Shown one piece after another: positions 38,836 through 47,427 of a DNA stretch of 58,396 nt (position 1 is its first letter; every line of letters starts with the position of its first letter). A program made the position numbers and the translations under genes. The stretch comes from Streptomyces sp. SID14436 (GTDB taxonomy: Bacteria > Actinomycetota > Actinomycetes > Streptomycetales > Streptomycetaceae), in contig NZ_JAAGMD010000207.1 in the NCBI RefSeq assembly GCF_010548465.1, positions 1 to 58,396 on the forward strand, written 5' to 3'. The notes beneath the pieces were generated by a model that searched no databases, was not told where the DNA came from, and saw only the letters and a list, made by a program, of their open reading frames with translations.

Positions 38836-39156
38836 GGCAGCCGCCCCGTCCGCACGGGGCCAGAAGGACTCCACCCAAGCTGCCGAACCGGCGTATGCCG
38901 GAGTGTCGCGGCGATACGGCTCTTGGGGCTGTGCATCGTGTTTCACGTGAAACGTCGCTCACTGCTGCACGGCATCATCAGTCGCGGCCGCGCTGCGGCC
39001 GAACCCCGCGACCGTAAGCCTCTCGGTTCACTCGGAGAGGGTCCTGTTCCCGAAGAGACTCCGCCCCCTGCGTCCCCCGCGAGGGGCACGGAGTTGTCCA
39101 CAGAGATGGATTTCTCCACAGAACGCCAGGCCTCACTGGTTCGCGACCCCGAAGAC
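38836..39156. promoter_or_regulatory. parAB upstream region with parS and DnaA boxes
   Basis: 321 bases that I read as non-coding, though a frame is open from 38923. It contains parS at 38939-38954, a perfect DnaA box TTGTCCACA at 39094-39102 and TTCTCCACA (one mismatch) at 39112-39120. In the open frame parS would read FHVKR, unlike the VSRET reading inside the genes, which supports a start further down. Promoter boxes are not obvious. Confidence 0.6.
38939..38954. other. parS: parS site upstream of parA
   Basis: TGTTTCACGTGAAACG, 15 of 16 matches with perfect 14-bp core. It lies between rsmG and parA. Confidence 0.9.
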
Positions 39157-40233
39157 ATGGGAGGCTCTGTTCATTGCGAGCCTGAAGTCGAGGAGAGTGA
39201 ATCCTTGCGGTCCGACGCCAACATCGCGGGACCGATGACCGATCCGGTCCCCGGTCCCCGTACCGAGTCGATGGGGGCGGATGTTTCACGTGAAACACCG
39301 CCGCCTATGGACGACACTCCCATCGGTCGTGCTGCCCAGCTGGCAGTGGAGGCACTGGGGCGCGCCGGTGAGGGCTTGCCACGGCCCGAGCAGACCCGCG
39401 TCATGGTGGTGGCCAACCAGAAGGGTGGCGTCGGAAAGACGACGACCACCGTCAACCTGGCCGCCTCGCTGGCTCTTCATGGTGCTCGTGTCCTGGTGGT
39501 CGACCTCGACCCTCAGGGCAATGCGTCCACAGCGCTGGGCATCGACCACCACGCCGAGGTTCCGTCCATCTACGACGTCCTGGTGGAGAGCAAGCCGCTG
39601 GCGGATGTCGTCCAGCCCGTCCCGGACGTCGAAGGTCTCTTCTGCGCCCCCGCCACGATCGATCTCGCCGGTGCAGAGATCGAGCTGGTGTCCCTGGTCG
39701 CGCGGGAGAGCCGGCTGCAGCGGGCGATCCAGGCCTACGAGCAGCCGCTGGACTACATCCTCATCGACTGCCCGCCGTCCCTCGGACTGCTGACGGTCAA
39801 CGCTCTGGTGGCCGGCCAGGAGGTTCTGATCCCCATCCAGTGCGAGTACTACGCGCTGGAAGGGCTGGGCCAGTTGCTGCGCAACGTCGATCTGGTGCGG
39901 GGCCACCTCAACCCCGCCCTGCATGTGTCGACGATCCTGCTCACCATGTACGACGGCCGGACCCGGCTCGCCTCCCAGGTCGCGGACGAGGTGCGCAGCC
40001 ACTTCGGTGAAGAGGTCCTCCGGACGAGCATTCCGCGTTCGGTCCGCATCTCGGAGGCACCGAGCTACGGACAGACGGTGCTGACCTACGATCCTGGATC
40101 GAGCGGTGCCCTCTCGTATCTCGAGGCGGCACGTGAGATCGCGCTGAGGGGCGTCGGCATCAGCTACGACGCGTCGCACGCCCACATCGGCGCACAGCAG
40201 AACGATCCGAGCATGGTGGAGGGCGTCCAGTGA
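39157..40233 (+). CDS. parA: Chromosome-partitioning ATPase ParA
   Basis: 358 residues from ATG 39157. Starts are uncertain: TTG 39205 has GAGGAG nine bases upstream, and ATG 39235 or 39274 are also in frame. The deviant Walker A is KGGVGKTT (89-96), with DLDPQGNAS and the Walker B IDCPPSLGLLT. ParA polymerises on DNA and, in Streptomyces, forms filaments in aerial hyphae that space the ParB-origin complexes before sporulation septation. A parS lies in its own coding region and reads VSRET (43-47). parB overlaps the stop (GTGA, 40230-40233). Confidence 0.95.
   Translation: MGGSVHCEPEVEESESLRSDANIAGPMTDPVPGPRTESMGADVSRETPPPMDDTPIGRAAQLAVEALGRAGEGLPRPEQTRVMVVANQKGGVGKTTTTVNLAASLALHGARVLVVDLDPQGNASTALGIDHHAEVPSIYDVLVESKPLADVVQPVPDVEGLFCAPATIDLAGAEIELVSLVARESRLQRAIQAYEQPLDYILIDCPPSLGLLTVNALVAGQEVLIPIQCEYYALEGLGQLLRNVDLVRGHLNPALHVSTILLTMYDGRTRLASQVADEVRSHFGEEVLRTSIPRSVRISEAPSYGQTVLTYDPGSSGALSYLEAAREIALRGVGISYDASHAHIGAQQNDPSMVEGVQ
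39282..39297. other. parS: parS site inside parA
   Basis: Perfect TGTTTCACGTGAAACA. In the parA frame the core codes VSRET, in the weakly conserved N-terminal tail before the ATPase domain. Confidence 0.95.
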
Positions 40234-41324
40234 GCGAGCGACGGAGGGGGTTGGGCCGCGGTCTCGGCGCACTGATTCCCGCAGCCCCTACAGAGCGGAC
40301 CGTGCCTCCGCCGGCCGTGGGAGGTGGCGCGTCGTCCCCGTCAGCCGGTACGGCGCCGGTGCTTCCTCACGAGCGTGGTGTGGCAGCGGCGAAGGTGGCC
40401 ACGCTGCCCCCTGTTTCACGTGAAACAGAGGACCTGGCGGCGGCGGACGGACTCACGCCGCCCGTCGGTGCGCACTTCGCGGAGATTCCGCTGGACTCGA
40501 TCACTCCGAACCCGCGTCAGCCGCGTACGGTATTCGACGACGACGCCCTCGCGGAGCTCGTCACCTCCATCAAGGAGGTCGGCCTCCTCCAGCCGGTCGT
40601 CGTCCGGCAGACCGGTCCGGGCCAGTACGAGCTCATCATGGGTGAGCGCCGCTGGCGGGCCTGCCGTGAGGCGGGTCTGGAGAAGGTCCCGGCGATCGTC
40701 AGGGCCACCGAGGACGAGAAGCTCCTCCTGGACGCCCTGCTGGAGAACCTGCACCGCGCCCAGCTCAACCCGCTGGAGGAGGCCGCGGCCTACGACCAGC
40801 TGCTGAGGGATTTCAACTGCACCCACGACCAGCTGGCCGACCGCATCGGCCGGTCCCGGCCGCAGGTCTCCAACACCCTGCGCTTGTTGAAGCTGTCGCC
40901 CAGGGTGCAGAACCGCGTCGCCGCCGGGGTGCTCTCCGCGGGCCACGCGCGAGCCCTTCTGTCGGTCGACGACTCCGAGGAGCAGGACCGGCTGGCTCAC
41001 CGCATCGTCGCCGAGGGCCTCTCGGTCCGGGCCGTCGAGGAGATCGTGAACCTGATGGGTTCGCGGCCGCAGAAGACCTCGAAGGCCAAGGGCCCGCGAG
41101 CGGGGGCTCTGGTCTCGCCGGCGCTGACCGACCTGGCGACCCGTCTCTCGGATCGGTTCGAGACGCGAGTGAAGGTCGACCTGGGCCAGAAGAAGGGCAA
41201 GATCACCGTCGAGTTCGCCTCCATGGAGGACCTCGAGCGCATCCTCGGCACGCTCGCGCCCGGCGAGGGGCCGGTACTGCAGAGGAGCCTCGTGGACGAC
41301 GACTCCGTGGAGCCCGAGGCCTGA
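40230..41324 (+). CDS. parB: Chromosome-partitioning protein ParB
   Basis: 364 residues. The N-terminal tail carries RRGLGRGLGALIP and VSRET (62-66, coded by parS). The CTP-binding ParB/Srx domain (about 80-180) has the GERRWR motif (138-143) and NLHRAQLNPLEE. A helix-turn-helix (202-220, LADRIGRSRPQVSNTLRLL) reads parS. A C-terminal dimerisation domain follows. ParB slides from parS as a CTP clamp and condenses the origin region. It overlaps parA by four bases. Confidence 0.97.
   Translation: MSERRRGLGRGLGALIPAAPTERTVPPPAVGGGASSPSAGTAPVLPHERGVAAAKVATLPPVSRETEDLAAADGLTPPVGAHFAEIPLDSITPNPRQPRTVFDDDALAELVTSIKEVGLLQPVVVRQTGPGQYELIMGERRWRACREAGLEKVPAIVRATEDEKLLLDALLENLHRAQLNPLEEAAAYDQLLRDFNCTHDQLADRIGRSRPQVSNTLRLLKLSPRVQNRVAAGVLSAGHARALLSVDDSEEQDRLAHRIVAEGLSVRAVEEIVNLMGSRPQKTSKAKGPRAGALVSPALTDLATRLSDRFETRVKVDLGQKKGKITVEFASMEDLERILGTLAPGEGPVLQRSLVDDDSVEPEA
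40412..40427. other. parS: parS site inside parB
   Basis: Perfect TGTTTCACGTGAAACA in the N-terminal linker of parB, read as VSRET. Confidence 0.95.
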
Positions 41325-41351
41325 GGCGCGGCTGCCCGCAGCGGCAGCCCG

Positions 41352-41391
41352 GGGCGGACCTGTCCGGTGTGTACCGGAACACGGTCCGCCC
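41352..41391 (+). terminator. Terminator after parB
   Basis: Arms GGGCGGACC (41352-41360) and GGTCCGCCC (41383-41391) around an inner CCGG-TGTGTA-CCGG hairpin, followed by TTTGCTTTT. The rest of the gene-free stretch 41392-41636 shows nothing I can name; a frame from 41425 is discussed under rejections. Confidence 0.85.
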
Positions 41392-41636
41392 TTTGCTTTT
41401 CGCCGGTATCGAGGCAAACGCATCATGGATACGATGCGTTCGTATATGGCGCATCCACCCGGCAGGACGTCCGAGACCAAGGCAGGGGCCATGCAGATGA
41501 CGAGCCGCACCCGGATGGTGAGTGCCTGGCTCGGGGTGGGCGCCGTCGGCGGCTTCGTCGGCAGCCTGCTCAGGGAACGGAGTGCTCTGGCAGCCGCGTG
41601 TGAGGCAGCGGGCGAAGAAAGCGAGGAACACCCTTC

Positions 41637-42254
41637 ATGGGGCGTCGGGTCGTACCGCTCACGCTGGACAACCTTCAGGACCTCCCCCAGCGCTGTCGCT
41701 CGTGTGTCTTCTGGGAGCTCGACCCCGTCAGCGGTGAGACAGCGGTAAAGGCAGGCACGGCCGCGCTCGAGAAGGAGTCGTGGATCTCGGCCGTCCTCCT
41801 GGACTGGGGCTCCTGCGGAAGAGTCGTCTACGTCGACGACGTCCCCGTGGGGTTCGTGCTCTACGCCCCGCCCGCCTACGTACCCCGCTCCTCCGCCTTT
41901 CCCACGAGTCCCGTGTCACCGGACGCGGTCCAGCTGATCACCGCGATCATCGTGCCGGGTTACCAGGGTCAGGGACTGGGACGGGTGATGGTGCAGACGG
42001 TGGCGAAGGACCTGATGCGCCGGGGCTTCAAGGCGATCGAGGCGTTCGGCGACGCCCGGTGGAAGGAGCCCGCCTGTGTCCTGCCCGCGGACCATCTGCT
42101 GGCCGTGGGGTTCAAGACCGTGCGGCAACACCCCCGGTATCCCCGCTTGAGGCTGGAACTCAGGACGGCCCTCTCCTGGAAGGAAGACGTGGAGATGGCG
42201 CTGGACCGCTTGCTGGGAGCGGTGCAGAAGGAACCCGCCCTCCGGCCGCTGTGA
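41637..42254 (+). CDS. GNAT-family N-acetyltransferase
   Basis: 205 residues from ATG 41637 (GAGGAA eight bases upstream). The acetyl-CoA motif is VPGYQGQGLGRVMVQTVAKDLMRRG (within about 104-128, Q/R-x-x-G-x-G/A type). An N-terminal CRSCVFWELDP segment with two Cys and a Trp/Glu-rich acceptor side follow the Streptomyces family next to parB. Substrate unknown. In mycobacteria this interval between parB and trx genes carries cwlM; no amidase is present here. It is convergent with trxA across a terminator and parS. Confidence 0.88.
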   Translation: MGRRVVPLTLDNLQDLPQRCRSCVFWELDPVSGETAVKAGTAALEKESWISAVLLDWGSCGRVVYVDDVPVGFVLYAPPAYVPRSSAFPTSPVSPDAVQLITAIIVPGYQGQGLGRVMVQTVAKDLMRRGFKAIEAFGDARWKEPACVLPADHLLAVGFKTVRQHPRYPRLRLELRTALSWKEDVEMALDRLLGAVQKEPALRPL

Positions 42255-42283
42255 TACCGGAGGCGGCCTCGACGGACCTCATG

Positions 42284-42318
42284 CGAGAGGGCCGACCCTC
42301 ACCGGGTCGGCCCTCTCG
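42284..42318. terminator. Bidirectional terminator abutting parS
   Basis: 15-bp perfect stem: CGAGAGGGCCGACCC (42284-42298) and GGGTCGGCCCTCTCG (42304-42318), 5-base loop. The next base, 42319, is the first base of parS. It lies between convergent GNAT and trxA genes. Confidence 0.85.
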
Positions 42319-42334
42319 TGTTTCACGTGAAACA
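42319..42334. other. parS: parS site between GNAT gene and trxA
   Basis: Perfect TGTTTCACGTGAAACA, directly contiguous with the terminator stem at 42284-42318. Confidence 0.95.
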
Positions 42335-42353
42335 GCCGTACGACGGCTCGCCG

Positions 42354-42686
42354 TCACTCGGCGATGAACTCCTCCAGATCGCGGACGATCGCGGCCTTCG
42401 GCTTGGCACCGACGATGGTCTTGGCGACCTCGCCCCGCTGGTAGACGTTCAGCGTCGGGATGGACATGACGCCGTACTTGGCGGCCGTACCCGGGTTCTC
42501 GTCGATGTTCAGCTTGACGACCTCGATCTTGTCCCCGTACTCGGAGGCGATGGCCTCGAGGGACGGAGCGATCTGGCGGCACGGGCCGCACCAAGCGGCC
42601 CAGAAGTCCACCAGGACGGGCTTGTCGCTCTTGAGGACGTCCTGCTCGAAGGAGTCGTCGGTCACGTTCTTCAGGGTGCCTGCCAC
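42354..42686 (-). CDS. trxA: Thioredoxin
   Basis: 110 residues from GTG 42686 with AAGGAG upstream (CTCCTT on the plus strand). The active site is WCGPC (C33, C36) in VDFWAAWCGPCRQIAP; the cis-proline region is GVMSIPTLNVYQ. It reduces cytosolic disulfides and is recharged by the reductase encoded 42 bases upstream. The operon sigma-anti-sigma-trxB-trxA matches the mycobacterial sigM locus. Confidence 0.97.
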   Translation of the reverse strand: MAGTLKNVTDDSFEQDVLKSDKPVLVDFWAAWCGPCRQIAPSLEAIASEYGDKIEVVKLNIDENPGTAAKYGVMSIPTLNVYQRGEVAKTIVGAKPKAAIVRDLEEFIAE

Positions 42687-42728
42687 GGCGGGCTCCTTAA
42701 CTGGTCGATGCGTGGGGCGGGTGGGTGA

Positions 42729-43700
42729 TCAGACGGCGGCGGTCTTCTCGGGTTCGGCCTTCTCACCGTCCGCGAGAGCGGCGAGGTAACGCTCGGCGTC
42801 GAGCGCGGCGGCACAGCCCGTGCCGGCCGCCGTGATCGCCTGGCGGTAGGTGTGGTCGACCACGTCACCGGCACCGAAGACGCCGGGAAGGCTCGTGCGG
42901 GTCGACGGCGCCTCGACCTTCAGGTAGCCCTCCTCGTCGAGCTCCAGCTGGCCCTTGACCAGCTCGGTGCGCGGGTCGTGCCCGATGGCGATGAACAGGC
43001 CCGTCACCGCCAGGTCCGACAGCTCGCCCGTCTTGACGTTGCGCAGCTTCAGACCGGAGAGCTTCTGGTCGCCCTGGACCTCGGCGACCTCGCTGTCCCA
43101 GACGAACGAGATCTTCGGGTCGGCGAAGGCACGCTCCTGCATCGCCTTGGAGGCGCGCAGGGTGTCCCTGCGGTGGACGACCGTCACGGACTTGGCGAAG
43201 CGCGAGAGGAAGGTGGCCTCCTCCATCGCGGTGTCGCCACCACCGATCACGGCGATGTCCTGGTCCTTGAAGAAGAACCCGTCACAGGTCGCGCACCAGG
43301 AGACACCCCGGCCGGACAGGGCGTCCTCGTTGGGCAGGCCCAGCTTGCGGTGCTGCGAGCCGGTGGTGACGATGACCGTCTTCGCCCGGTGGACCGTCCC
43401 CGCGGTGTCGGTGACGGTCTTGATGTCGCCGGTGAGGTCGACGGCCACCACGTCGTCCGGGACGAGCTCGGCGCCGAAGCGCTCGGCCTGGGCGCGCATG
43501 TTGTCCATGAGCTCGGGGCCCAGGACGCCGTCCTGGAAGCCGGGGAAGTTCTCGACATCGGTGGTGTTCATCAGGGCGCCGCCGGCGGTGACGGCCCCTT
43601 CGAACACCAGGGGCTTCAGCGACGCACGGGCGGTGTAGAGCGCCGCCGTGTAGCCGGCGGGCCCCGAGCCGATGATGATCACGTTACGGACGTCGCTCAC
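42729..43700 (-). CDS. trxB: Thioredoxin reductase (NADPH)
   Basis: 323 residues. FAD motif GSGPAG (11-16), redox cysteines C136 and C139 in [15 protein letters not shown] motif [10 protein letters not shown], and the C-terminal FAD site [13 protein letters not shown]. It passes electrons from NADPH to thioredoxin. An extended tail ([16 protein letters not shown]) is slightly longer than the core family. The anti-sigma gene lies 197 bases upstream; that gap may hold a separate trx promoter. Confidence 0.97.
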   Translation of the reverse strand: MSDVRNVIIIGSGPAGYTAALYTARASLKPLVFEGAVTAGGALMNTTDVENFPGFQDGVLGPELMDNMRAQAERFGAELVPDDVVAVDLTGDIKTVTDTAGTVHRAKTVIVTTGSQHRKLGLPNEDALSGRGVSWCATCDGFFFKDQDIAVIGGGDTAMEEATFLSRFAKSVTVVHRRDTLRASKAMQERAFADPKISFVWDSEVAEVQGDQKLSGLKLRNVKTGELSDLAVTGLFIAIGHDPRTELVKGQLELDEEGYLKVEAPSTRTSLPGVFGAGDVVDHTYRQAITAAGTGCAAALDAERYLAALADGEKAEPEKTAAV

Positions 43701-43897
43701 AGCGTGTTTCCTCGTCTCTGGTCTGCTTCGGTCGACCGGTGGTGGGAGCTTCTCGCGGACCTCTCACCCCATCCAACGGATCCTACGGGGCGCGCATTCC
43801 CGCCGTGCCGGGGCACACGGTAGCGCTGTCCGAGGGGTGCCGGCAGCGTGGACCGGACGGGGGCCGGGCTCGGCGGTCGGCGAGGGACGGACGGTCG

Positions 43898-44818
43898 TCA
43901 GGGTCGGCTGTAGGACTGCTTCAACAGGACCTCGGCCGGGCCTGCCGACGGGTTGTCCACGCAGGTCGCTTCGACGATGTAGGCCGTGACCCGGCGATCG
44001 TCGGAGGCGTCGGGGAGCACCACGAGCAGAGCCTTCCTGCCCTGGAAGACACCGGTCTCGGTGGCGAGGGCGGCGTCGTCGCTGCCGATTCCCTCCTGGA
44101 CGCATTCCGGGACGGTCGGCTGCTGGAGGACCCGGGGGCTCGCACCCGCCGCCTCTGATTCGAGCCCGAAGGTGTTCGGCGTGCGGCCGTCACCGCGTGC
44201 CGGTGCTTCCTGTCCGAGGAGGTCCGTCACCTGCCGCTCCAGCGTGCCCTGGGTGAACGTGTCGGCCGCGGTGACCTGACGCTCTTCCTCGGGACGGCCG
44301 GTGTCGTCGAGCGACGACAGGAGGACCGAGCCGAGGCCCAGTGCGGCAACCGTGAACACGGTGCCCAGGACGGCGACCCTGCGCCGGCCCCGTCGCGTTC
44401 GGCCTTTCCGGCCCGGGCCTGTCGTGGACGCCCGAGCACTCCCGCCGGGACGATCCGGCGGTGGGGGTGCCGATGTTTCACGTGAAACACGGGCACGGTC
44501 GCCTTCGGACGGCGAAGCCGAAGCGTCGACGGCGTCCTCGGACTCCCGGGTGTCCGGCACCCCTGCATCCAGCAGGGCTTCGGCGGCGAGCGCGGCGTCG
44601 ATGCGGCGGGCGACGTCGTCGGGCATACGGGGCGGCCCCGGCACGGCGCCGAGCAGGCCCCGGATCTCCTCCAGCGAGGCATGGACCTCGGCGCACAGGT
44701 CGCATCCGTCGAGATGCTGTCGTACGGCAGCCGTGCGGTCCGGTGCGAGGAGCCCCTCCGTGAGGTCGGAGATCTCCGCGACATCGGGATGCTCCGCCCT
44801 GTCTGTCGTCGACGTCAC
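43898..44818 (-). CDS. Membrane-bound zinc anti-sigma factor
   Basis: 306 residues from GTG 44818, overlapping the sigma gene stop (GTGA, 44815-44818). The N-terminal domain has a perfect ZAS motif H35-x3-C39-x2-C42 (HLDGCDLC). A linker contains VSRET coded by parS. One membrane helix (RVAVLGTVFTVAALGLGSVLL) leads to an extracytoplasmic domain with two Cys (TVPECVQEGIG, VEATCVDNP). It should hold the adjacent ECF sigma factor inactive, with the outer domain or thiol chemistry as signal input. Position matches the mycobacterial anti-SigM gene. Confidence 0.92.
   Translation of the reverse strand: MTSTTDRAEHPDVAEISDLTEGLLAPDRTAAVRQHLDGCDLCAEVHASLEEIRGLLGAVPGPPRMPDDVARRIDAALAAEALLDAGVPDTRESEDAVDASASPSEGDRARVSRETSAPPPPDRPGGSARASTTGPGRKGRTRRGRRRVAVLGTVFTVAALGLGSVLLSSLDDTGRPEEERQVTAADTFTQGTLERQVTDLLGQEAPARGDGRTPNTFGLESEAAGASPRVLQQPTVPECVQEGIGSDDAALATETGVFQGRKALLVVLPDASDDRRVTAYIVEATCVDNPSAGPAEVLLKQSYSRP
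44474..44489. other. parS: parS site inside the anti-sigma gene
   Basis: Perfect TGTTTCACGTGAAACA. On the minus strand it reads VSRET in the linker between the ZAS domain and the membrane helix. Confidence 0.95.
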
Positions 44819-45540
44819 GCTCGCCCACCTCCGCCCTTCACTGCCGCCGGGTCATTCGGTCCGGTCTCCGGAGGAACCGCTTGCCGCGGTTCCGCTGAGG
44901 ATGGGACGGACGGACCACGTGTCCGGTTCCGTGCCCCGCCCTGTCTTGTGCCGTCGCCCGTGGCGTCGGACCGTAGGTGGGTGAGCAGCGGCTGCAGTCT
45001 GGCCCTCCCCCGTGCACACCGGCTCTTCACGGTGCCGGCGGGCACGTCGAGGATGCGGGCCGCCTCAGCGACCGGATACCCCTGCATGTCCACGAGTACC
45101 AGGGCCGCCCGCTGATCGGGCGGGAGCGTGGCCATCGCCTCGATCAGCTGACGATGGAGGTCATTGCGCTCCGCGGGCGCGGAGGCGGACTCGTGCGGCT
45201 CCAGGAGCTGCTCCAGCCGCTCCGTGTCGTCGACCGGAGACGTCCTGCGGGAGGCCGCCTTGCGGGCGCGGTCGAGGCAGGCGTTCACCGTGATCCGGTG
45301 CAGCCACGTCGTGACGGCCGACTGCCCGCGGAAGGTGTGGGCGGCCCGGTAGGCGGAGACGAGGGCGTCCTGGACGGCGTCGGCGGCTTCCTCGCGGTCC
45401 CCCAGGGTCCGCAGTGCCACCGCCCACAACCGGTCGCGGTGCCTGCGCACGAGCTCGCCGAACGCGTCGGGGTCGCCCTCTACGTGGCGGGAGAGCAGGT
45501 CCTGATCGCTCGCTTCGCGGTACGCGGTGCCGTCCGCCAT
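44815..45540 (-). CDS. sigM: ECF RNA polymerase sigma factor (SigM-like)
   Basis: 241 residues. Sigma region 2 (SDQDLLSRHVEGDPDAFGELVRR to DAVQDALVSAYRAAHTFRG) and region 4 with HTH (LPPDQRAALVLVDMQGYP, VAEAARILDVPAGTVKSR) are complete. A Pro/Arg-rich tail of about 40 residues follows. It should direct polymerase to envelope or redox stress promoters. The symbol is by synteny with mycobacterial sigM (murJ-sigM-anti-sigM-trxB-trxC); a different S. coelicolor gene also carries this name. Confidence 0.92.
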   Translation of the reverse strand: MADGTAYREASDQDLLSRHVEGDPDAFGELVRRHRDRLWAVALRTLGDREEAADAVQDALVSAYRAAHTFRGQSAVTTWLHRITVNACLDRARKAASRRTSPVDDTERLEQLLEPHESASAPAERNDLHRQLIEAMATLPPDQRAALVLVDMQGYPVAEAARILDVPAGTVKSRCARGRARLQPLLTHLRSDATGDGTRQGGARNRTRGPSVPSSAEPRQAVPPETGPNDPAAVKGGGGRA

Positions 45541-45565
45541 CGGACCCCTCCCCCTCGGTGAGACG

Positions 45566-47287
45566 TCAGCCGGTGAACTTCAGGTCGGTGATGGCCTGCT
45601 TGTAACCGGGCTCACTGTAGGCGTCGCCGGGCGCCGACGGCAGGGCTGTCAGCCAGACCAGCACGTAGCGGGTCTTGACCGGCTTGTCGACCTTCACCGT
45701 GGCCTGTCCGCCGGTCGTCGTCTCCGTCCCCAGCTTCCGCATGGAACTGATCGGGGTCGACGAACCCGGGGAGTCCGTGGCGTAGAGGGTGATCGTGGTG
45801 TGGGCGCCCTGGTGCAGCAGCCCGATCGACGACGACGTCACCGACTGCTCGGACCCGAGGTCGTAGACGATCCCGACACCGGGCTTGTAGGCCGGGTTCA
45901 TGTCCGGGCCCTCCCGGTAGGTCTTGGTGCGCCAGTAGGTCGAGCTGTCACCGTCGAAGGTGTTGCCGACGTCCCCGGGGGCCTGGGCCGCGCCCTTCGC
46001 GACGTACTCCTGGGCTCCCTGGATGGCCAGCGGCTTGGCGGGTGCGCGCCGGTCGCCGCCCTTCTCGTTCCCCTCCGTCGTCTGGGTCTTGTCGGTGTCG
46101 TCGGACTTGCCGCCCTGATCCATGAGGGCGTCCGCGAGTTGCCAGCTGCCCAGACCGAGCGCGGCGATGAGCAGGGCGGACACGGCCCACTTCAACACCT
46201 TGCCGGTGCGGCTCTGCAGCGGGGGCGGAGGGGTCGGCACCGGCTGCGTGCCACCCGGGCGGGGGGCGGGCCGACCGTAGGTGCCCTGCTGGTAGGTCGT
46301 GCGCTGGTAGTCCGGCGGTGTGGTGAACGCGGGCTCCGGCGGACGGATGCGCGGCATCTCACCGATCGCCTTGACCAGCTCCTCGGGAGTGGTGCAGGCG
46401 GCCTCGTGACGGGAGGCGGTGGCTCCGTCGTTGGCGAGCGCGCGCATGGCCAGCTCGGACAGCCCGCGGTGCACTCCGGCCCGTACCTGGTCCGGCGGGA
46501 GCAGCCCGACGTCCTTGGGCAGGCCGGTGAGGCCGTAGGCGTCGCTTTCGTACGGCCAGCGCTGGGTGAGCGAGGCGTAGAGCAGAGCCCCGATGGACTC
46601 CGTGTCGGTGCGCTGCGGGGTGTCGGACGAGACGCCCCGCAGCGCCGCGTTGACGGCCAGGCCGCGGATGCGCCACTGGCCGGTCGAGGTGCGCAGCACG
46701 GAGTTGGGGTTCAGACGGAGGTGGGACAGGCCCTCGCGGTGTGCGGCGGCCATGGCCGAGGCGATCTGACTGACCATCTGGTAGGCGTCGTAGACCTCCA
46801 GGGGGCCGGCCGCCAGGAGCGTGGTCAGCTCGGTGGCGTCGGGGAGCCATTCGTGTACGACGTAGACGACGTCGTTCTCCTCGACGGCGTCCAGGACCTG
46901 GACGAAGCGGGGGTCGCCCAGCAGGGCGGAGGAGCGTGCCGCGGCCAGGACGGAGCGGGCCCGTGCGTGGTCCGCGGGCAGGATGTGCACCCCGACGGCG
47001 CGGCGGAGCTTCTCGTCCACGGCACGCCAACTGCTGAATCCGTCCAGACGGGTGACGCACTCCTCGAGGCGGTAGCGTCTGGCCAGCTTGTGACCGCTGT
47101 GCAGTTCGGGCGGCGAGGTCTTCCCGGAACGGTCGGTCCCGGCGTTCTCCTGTGCCTCGTCGCTGTCCGTGTCCTGCTCCCGGTTCTTGGCCACCCCGTC
47201 GGCCGTGGACTGGTCCGCCTGTGCGGTCAGCGACTCCTCGCCGCTGTTGTCTGCCACGTCGACGGCAGCTGTGCTCCGATCCGCCAC
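45566..47287 (-). CDS. Membrane pseudokinase associated with MurJ, with C-terminal galactose-binding-like domain
   Basis: 573 residues from GTG 47287 (AGGGA seven bases upstream; ATG 47308 possible). An acidic N-terminus is followed by a protein-kinase fold (about 70-330) in which the VAIK lysine is His (AVGVHIL), the HRD/KPxN loop is SHLRLNPNSVL and DFG is RGLAV, so it cannot be an ordinary kinase. One membrane helix (KVLKWAVSALLIAALGLGSW) and an extracellular domain with an F5/8C-like NTFDGDSSTYWRT pattern follow. In mycobacteria the same modules are fused to MurJ (Rv3910) and, once phosphorylated by PknB, recruit FhaA. Here the gene follows murJ by 140 bases. Confidence 0.9.
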   Translation of the reverse strand: MADRSTAAVDVADNSGEESLTAQADQSTADGVAKNREQDTDSDEAQENAGTDRSGKTSPPELHSGHKLARRYRLEECVTRLDGFSSWRAVDEKLRRAVGVHILPADHARARSVLAAARSSALLGDPRFVQVLDAVEENDVVYVVHEWLPDATELTTLLAAGPLEVYDAYQMVSQIASAMAAAHREGLSHLRLNPNSVLRTSTGQWRIRGLAVNAALRGVSSDTPQRTDTESIGALLYASLTQRWPYESDAYGLTGLPKDVGLLPPDQVRAGVHRGLSELAMRALANDGATASRHEAACTTPEELVKAIGEMPRIRPPEPAFTTPPDYQRTTYQQGTYGRPAPRPGGTQPVPTPPPPLQSRTGKVLKWAVSALLIAALGLGSWQLADALMDQGGKSDDTDKTQTTEGNEKGGDRRAPAKPLAIQGAQEYVAKGAAQAPGDVGNTFDGDSSTYWRTKTYREGPDMNPAYKPGVGIVYDLGSEQSVTSSSIGLLHQGAHTTITLYATDSPGSSTPISSMRKLGTETTTGGQATVKVDKPVKTRYVLVWLTALPSAPGDAYSEPGYKQAITDLKFTG

Positions 47288-47427
47288 CGTCGTTCCCTGC
47301 CTCCCCATTCCTTGCGCGTCGGCCGGCGTCCGTCGCGCGCATCCGACGCCGAAACCAATTGTGCCCACAGTCCGCCGCTATGCACGACACACGGCGGTGG
47401 ACGATGGTTGTGCGCCTACCCCCGGCA

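Noticed and set aside
38923..39156. N-terminal extension of parA by 78 codons
   Set aside because: Low similarity to ParA tails, contains parS in a different frame and two DnaA boxes; read as regulatory DNA instead.
41425..41748. 107-codon frame between parB and the GNAT gene with a hydrophobic stretch (VSAWLGVGAVGGFVGSLL)
   Set aside because: It overlaps the GNAT start by more than 100 bases and has no clear ribosome-binding site; possible upstream peptide but not supported.
43951..43959. TTGTCCACG DnaA-like 9-mer inside the anti-sigma gene
   Set aside because: A single one-mismatch match within coding sequence, with no neighbouring boxes; expected by chance.
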